DNA of 19,396 nucleotides, taken from the NCBI GenBank assembly GCA_910588565.1, contig CAJUPF010000060.1:1-19396 (forward strand), read 5' to 3'. This document shows, piece by piece, positions 16,489 through 19,396 of the stretch. How positions within the stretch are numbered: the stretch's first letter is position 1; each line of letters opens with the position of its first letter. The translations under genes were made by a program, and so were the position numbers. Source of the DNA: an uncultured Lachnospiraceae bacterium. Its GTDB lineage: Bacteria; Bacillota; Clostridia; Lachnospirales; Lachnospiraceae. The notes beneath the pieces were generated by a model. The model made no database searches. It saw nothing but the letters and a program-made list of their open reading frames with translations, and was not told where the DNA came from.

Positions 16489-17922
16489 CTATTGACGCGC
16501 TTCCTTCCAATTCTGTTTTGCACTCTCGATTGCCTCGTCCCATGATTTGTCGCCGCCAAGATAGGACTGTATCTCTGCGCCGAGTACATTTTCAGCCCAG
16601 CTTGTCGGGCAACCGTTAAATACCCACGGTGCAATCGTTCCAGCATTTGCCGCTTCGCTGATTGCCTGTCCCAACGGATCGGATGGTTTTGCATCTCCAT
16701 AATTTGTAAACGGCGGAATAAATCCAAAGTCATTTACTACAATCTGCATACCCTCATCTGACTGATACAGCCAGTTCAGGAAATCCTTTGCAATCGCCTG
16801 CTCGTTTTCATCACTCTGACTGTTTACTGCCCAGTACATGGGAACGCCTACCGGTGTATTGCCTTCTGATACGCCTTTTAACGGCAATGGGATAATTCCA
16901 AGCTTCTGCGCTACTTCAGAGTCCACTTCGTCAATAATCGGATATACCCAGTTACCCTGCTGAATTGCAGCCACACGCTCGATTGCAAGCCCACCACCAG
17001 CCTGCATAGAATAATCCACCGCATTTAATGCAGCTGCATTATCGGAATTACTCGTATATTTTACTTGCAAATCAATTAGGTCTTTGAGTTCCTGACCATA
17101 TGTAAACTCTACTTCTTTTGCATTAAATGCTTCCGTACAGTTTGCAAATTCCTGACCCAGCGCAATGTTTCCGGTATGCATACCCAGAACCCATTTTTCC
17201 TTAGCCGGATATTCTACAACAGCTTCCAAAGCTGGGAACTGCTCTTTCAAATCGCCATTGTCAATCTTTTCTTTTAATTCTCCAAATGCCTGATCAATTT
17301 CGTCATATGTCTTCAAACTCGACGCATCTATTCCAGCAGCTTCAAAGATTTCCTTATTATAAACAAATCCATATCCTTCGATTGCAAGAGGCATACCGTA
17401 TACTGCATCATTTTTGATCACATCATCCAGTAATCCGTCTACCGTATTTCCAATCCAAGCTTCCGAAGACAAATCTGCCAGATTCGCTTCCCAGTCGATG
17501 ACATCCTGCGGTCCGCCAATATTATAAATCTCTGGCTGATCACTCGCCTGCATCCTGGTTCTTAATGCTGCGCCATAGTCGTCACCGCCGCCCACTGTCT
17601 CCAAATTAATCGTAACACCTGGATTCAATGCCATATATTGCTCTGTTGCTGCTTTTAAAGCGTCGTTAATCTCCACTTTATACTGGAAAATATCAATGGT
17701 TCCTTCTAATCCGCTAGATGCATCTGAAGTATCTGCGTCAGACACATCTGGCGCATCCGCTTCATCTGCTGCATCTTCTACATCTGCTTCTGCATTGTCC
17801 GCTTCAGGCTTACTTGCATCCTCACTCTGATTATCTGCACTCTGGTTCTGATTACCGCATCCTGCTAATAATCCGGTTGTCATAACTCCCATTAACACCA
17901 ATGCTAACACTCTTTTTTTCAT
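16489..17922 (-). CDS. sugar-binding lipoprotein of the ABC transporter (CUT1)
   Basis: This 477-residue extracellular solute-binding protein starts with a lipoprotein signal (MKKRVLALVL..., lipobox LLAGC, lipidated Cys22). An unusually acidic Ala/Asp/Glu/Ser-rich linker follows (about 25-70), then the type 1 solute-binding fold beginning GTIDIFQYKVE. It would hold the oligosaccharide at the membrane for the two permeases encoded next. It is the first gene of the operon, behind the operator/promoter region. I chose the ATG at 17922 rather than an in-frame TTG at 17952. The ATG directly precedes the signal peptide and has AAGGAG 13 nt upstream (a long spacing), whereas the TTG has no ribosome site. 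The ligand cannot be read from the sequence; isomalto-oligosaccharides are proposed from context. Confidence 0.93.
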   Translation of the reverse strand: MKKRVLALVLMGVMTTGLLAGCGNQNQSADNQSEDASKPEADNAEADVEDAADEADAPDVSDADTSDASSGLEGTIDIFQYKVEINDALKAATEQYMALNPGVTINLETVGGGDDYGAALRTRMQASDQPEIYNIGGPQDVIDWEANLADLSSEAWIGNTVDGLLDDVIKNDAVYGMPLAIEGYGFVYNKEIFEAAGIDASSLKTYDEIDQAFGELKEKIDNGDLKEQFPALEAVVEYPAKEKWVLGMHTGNIALGQEFANCTEAFNAKEVEFTYGQELKDLIDLQVKYTSNSDNAAALNAVDYSMQAGGGLAIERVAAIQQGNWVYPIIDEVDSEVAQKLGIIPLPLKGVSEGNTPVGVPMYWAVNSQSDENEQAIAKDFLNWLYQSDEGMQIVVNDFGFIPPFTNYGDAKPSDPLGQAISEAANAGTIAPWVFNGCPTSWAENVLGAEIQSYLGGDKSWDEAIESAKQNWKEARQ

Positions 17923-17935
17923 AACTTTATTATTT

Positions 17936-17941
17936 CTCCTT
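17936..17941 (-). promoter_or_regulatory. ribosome binding site of the binding-protein gene, long spacing
   Basis: AAGGAG on the minus strand, inside GGAAGGAG, with 13 nt to the ATG at 17922. The spacing is longer than usual, but no nearer start codon exists and the TTG further up lacks a site. Confidence 0.6.
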
Positions 17942-17962
17942 CCTTTTTTCAATACTTTTTAT

Positions 17963-17980
17963 AACTTTTGCGCAAAAGTT
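17963..17980. promoter_or_regulatory. LacI-type operator O1
   Basis: AACTTTTGCGCAAAAGTT is a perfect 18-bp palindrome with a central CG, the form expected for a LacI-family dimer whose hinge-helix Leu wedges into a central CpG. It lies about 10-27 nt downstream of the inferred transcription start of the transporter operon, where a bound repressor blocks transcription. The likely ligand protein is the LacI-family regulator encoded next door. Confidence 0.85.
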
Positions 17981-17995
17981 GTTTTGTGTAAATTC

Positions 17996-18024
17996 AATAT
18001 AACACAAAAAAAACACTTATGCAA
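17996..18024 (-). promoter_or_regulatory. promoter of the transporter-glycosidase operon
   Basis: On the minus strand, -10 TATATT (18001-17996) has five of six consensus bases. Seventeen nt upstream lies a weak -35, TTGCAT (18024-18019). The expected start is near 17989, giving a leader of about 67 nt. The promoter lies between O1 and O2, which supports the placement; the poor -35 leaves some doubt. Confidence 0.65.
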
Positions 18025-18025
18025 T

Positions 18026-18043
18026 AGCTTTTGCGCAAAAGTT
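18026..18043. promoter_or_regulatory. LacI-type operator O2
   Basis: AGCTTTTGCGCAAAAGTT differs from O1 at one base, with a perfect 14-bp core at 18028-18041. Its centre is 63 bp from that of O1, about six helical turns, and it abuts the -35 element. It is itself centred inside a wider dyad, AACACTTA (18012-18019) and TAAGTGTT (18050-18057). Confidence 0.82.
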
Positions 18044-18086
18044 ACTACCTAAGTGTTATATTTCTACATTTTTGTATAATTTTAAC

Positions 18087-18129
18087 AAAAAAATCTGTCT
18101 GAGCGTTTCACTATCTTCTACTCAAACAG
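18087..18129 (-). terminator. intrinsic terminator of the lacI-type gene
   Basis: On the minus strand CTGTTTGAG (18129-18121) pairs with CTCAGACAG (18103-18095), nine bp with one G-U pair and a 17-base loop. One A and then T7 (18093-18087) follow. It starts 8 nt after the regulator's stop codon and insulates that gene from the operon promoter. Confidence 0.88.
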
Positions 18130-18136
18130 TCCTTTT

Positions 18137-19156
18137 TTACTCTTGAATCTTTTTTACAGAATCACGTATAATTAGCTTCGCATCCAAACGTATATTATGT
18201 TTCTCCAAAGGCTTCTTTTCAATCAGTCTGACAAGCTGTGATACGGCTATCCGTCCTTTTTCACCTGCATTTTGCTGAACAGTTGTCAAACGTGGCCTAA
18301 CATTTCTAGCAAAAATGTTATCGTCAAATCCTACAATTGATATTTCATCCGGCACCTTTATTCCTTTATCGAAAAAGTAGCAAATAGCAAGACATGCATA
18401 ATAGTCCGATGCAAAAAACAAAGCTGTAAATTCATCTCTTCTTTCATATAAAGCATCATAACTTTTCTGGATACCAGAGTCGCCGTACATAATTTGGAAA
18501 AAAGAGTCTTCCTGTACCGGCAGATTATTTTCTCTCAAAGCCTGACAGTAACCTGACCATCTTTCAAAATCCACACCAACACGGTTATCTGCCAAAAATG
18601 CAATTTTCTTGTGCCCTTGATCAATCAGATATTCTGTTATCTTTTGGGCATATTCTCTATCTTTCAGGCCAACATTATTGTAGGACTCTTCATCATCCAG
18701 AAAATAGCAGTCAATAAAAACAACTGGCATCTTGGCTGTTTTTTTAATTTCCCTGCATTCCTTTGCTCCCATTCCAAAGGCTATCAATCCATCAACATTC
18801 CATGTATGGGCTACATTCAAAACTTCTTCCACATTATCAGATGCATACAGCATCAGAAAGAATCCAGCATTTCTGATTTCTGCCTCAACCGTCCCAATTA
18901 ATTCGCTGTTAAATGGATCCTGAACAGCATTTTTCCCTTCCATCACCGGATAACGAATAATAAGGCCAATAATTTTTGATGAATTTCCCGCCAGCGTCCG
19001 CGCACTCATATTGGGTATATAATGCAATTCATCTAATCTCTGACGAACACGTTCTATCATTTTAGGAGACACTTCTTTTGTATTTCCATGTATTACATTA
19101 GAAACAGTTGTCGGACTGACTCCAAGGCTATATGCCACTTCTTTAATTGTTACCAT
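18137..19156 (-). CDS. LacI-family transcriptional repressor
   Basis: This 339-residue regulator has the usual family length. An N-terminal helix-turn-helix (TIKEVAYSLGVSPTTVSNVI, residues 3-22) is followed by the hinge region with NMSARTLAGN, whose Leu contacts the centre of the operator in LacI/PurR proteins. A periplasmic-binding-protein-like sensor domain occupies about 60-335 (IIGLII..., VDGLIAFG, ISIVGFDDN near the end). It probably represses the adjacent transporter-glycosidase operon through O1 and O2 and is released by a sugar derived from the imported oligosaccharide. GAAGGAG lies 9 nt before the ATG. The gene has its own promoter and terminator, and no copy of O1/O2 lies in its upstream region, so autorepression by the same site is not evident. 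The inducer is unknown. Confidence 0.95.
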   Translation of the reverse strand: MVTIKEVAYSLGVSPTTVSNVIHGNTKEVSPKMIERVRQRLDELHYIPNMSARTLAGNSSKIIGLIIRYPVMEGKNAVQDPFNSELIGTVEAEIRNAGFFLMLYASDNVEEVLNVAHTWNVDGLIAFGMGAKECREIKKTAKMPVVFIDCYFLDDEESYNNVGLKDREYAQKITEYLIDQGHKKIAFLADNRVGVDFERWSGYCQALRENNLPVQEDSFFQIMYGDSGIQKSYDALYERRDEFTALFFASDYYACLAICYFFDKGIKVPDEISIVGFDDNIFARNVRPRLTTVQQNAGEKGRIAVSQLVRLIEKKPLEKHNIRLDAKLIIRDSVKKIQE

Positions 19157-19213
19157 GTACTCTTACTCCTTCATTTTTTCTTACATTTATTTTTTGTCAT
19201 TCCAAATGTTTAC

Positions 19214-19242
19214 ATTTTATCACCAAATTCTCCATAAGGCAA
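19214..19242 (-). promoter_or_regulatory. promoter of the lacI-type gene
   Basis: -35 TTGCCT (19242-19237) and -10 TAAAAT (19219-19214) lie on the minus strand with a 17-nt spacer, about 58 nt upstream of the start codon. A dyad AAATGT-TT-ACATTT (19204-19217) overlaps the -10. Confidence 0.65.
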
Positions 19243-19275
19243 CAATCATCTCAATATTCCAGAATACCAAACATC

Positions 19276-19311
19276 AAAAAAGCCTGTAAACATCAGCGTC
19301 TACAGACTTTT
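19276..19311 (-). terminator. intrinsic terminator of tRNA-Asn
   Basis: On the minus strand AAAAGTCTGTA (19311-19301) pairs with TACAGGCTTTT (19288-19278), eleven bp with one G-U pair and a 12-base loop. The 3' arm continues into T6 (19281-19276). It begins 5 nt after the tRNA 3' end. Confidence 0.88.
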
Positions 19312-19315
19312 CTAA

Positions 19316-19388
19316 CTCCCCGAGTAGGACTCGAACCTACGACAGCGCGGTTAACAGCCGCGTGCTCTACCGACTGAGCTATCGAGGA
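19316..19388 (-). tRNA. tRNA-Asn (GUU)
   Basis: A complete 73-nt cloverleaf reads on the minus strand: acceptor TCCTCGA/TCGGGGA with discriminator G, D arm AGCTCAGTCGGTAGAGC, anticodon loop CTGTTAA with anticodon GTT (19355-19353), and T arm GTAGG-TTCGAGT-CCTAC. CCA is not encoded. Confidence 0.97.
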
Positions 19389-19396
19389 ATATCAGG

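Noticed and set aside
17923..17952. In-frame TTG start of the binding-protein gene
   Set aside because: No ribosome site upstream, and it would put ten residues before a standard lipoprotein signal.
19147..19377. Plus-strand ORF of 76 codons ending PRVGLEPTTARLTAACSTD
   Set aside because: Its end is the antisense translation of tRNA-Asn, a well-known spurious protein, and the rest covers the regulator's promoter and the tRNA terminator.

Overview
The window looks like a carbohydrate-utilisation locus from a Gram-positive gut-type Clostridia, most likely a Lachnospiraceae. This is inferred from AGGAGG-type ribosome sites, CUT1 sugar-transporter genes with no dedicated ATPase, and very large secreted enzymes that end in BspA-type leucine-rich repeats with a Lys-rich tail. 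The genus cannot be fixed from the sequence. Every gene lies on the minus strand, so transcription runs from right to left between a tRNA-Asn gene (right edge) and a truncated tRNA-Glu gene (left edge).

In transcription order the locus holds a LacI-family repressor with its own promoter and terminator. Next comes a control region with two nearly identical palindromic operators flanking a promoter, then a lipoprotein sugar-binding protein, two CUT1 permeases, a cytoplasmic GH13 oligo-1,6-glucosidase-type enzyme, two giant secreted GH27-like (clan GH-D) proteins, and a secreted CBM35-GH31 enzyme. Gaps from the binding protein to the GH31 gene are short (1-nt overlap to about 157 nt), with stem-loops in two of them. 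This is consistent with one operon of seven genes.

The proposed joint function is inference from family knowledge. The GH27-like enzymes (the family includes isomalto-dextranase) and the GH31 enzyme attack an alpha-glucan, probably rich in alpha-1,6 links, at the cell surface. The ABC importer brings in isomaltose or isomalto-oligosaccharides, and the GH13 enzyme splits them to glucose. The GH13 protein carries Val directly after its catalytic Asp, the residue associated with alpha-1,6 specificity. The importer must borrow an ATPase of the MsmK/MalK type encoded elsewhere.

The most striking observation is that the two neighbouring giant genes share a block of about 1.4 kb covering nearly the whole catalytic domain that reads as identical base for base, while sequences on both sides have diverged clearly and the Ig-like repeat number differs (7 versus 4). 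This points to recent gene conversion, or to a problem of assembly. The left end of the window (56-493) has no gene. It holds the tRNA-Glu promoter, a 111-bp palindromic repeat that can form two competing hairpins, and a structured segment ending in a terminator-like hairpin.
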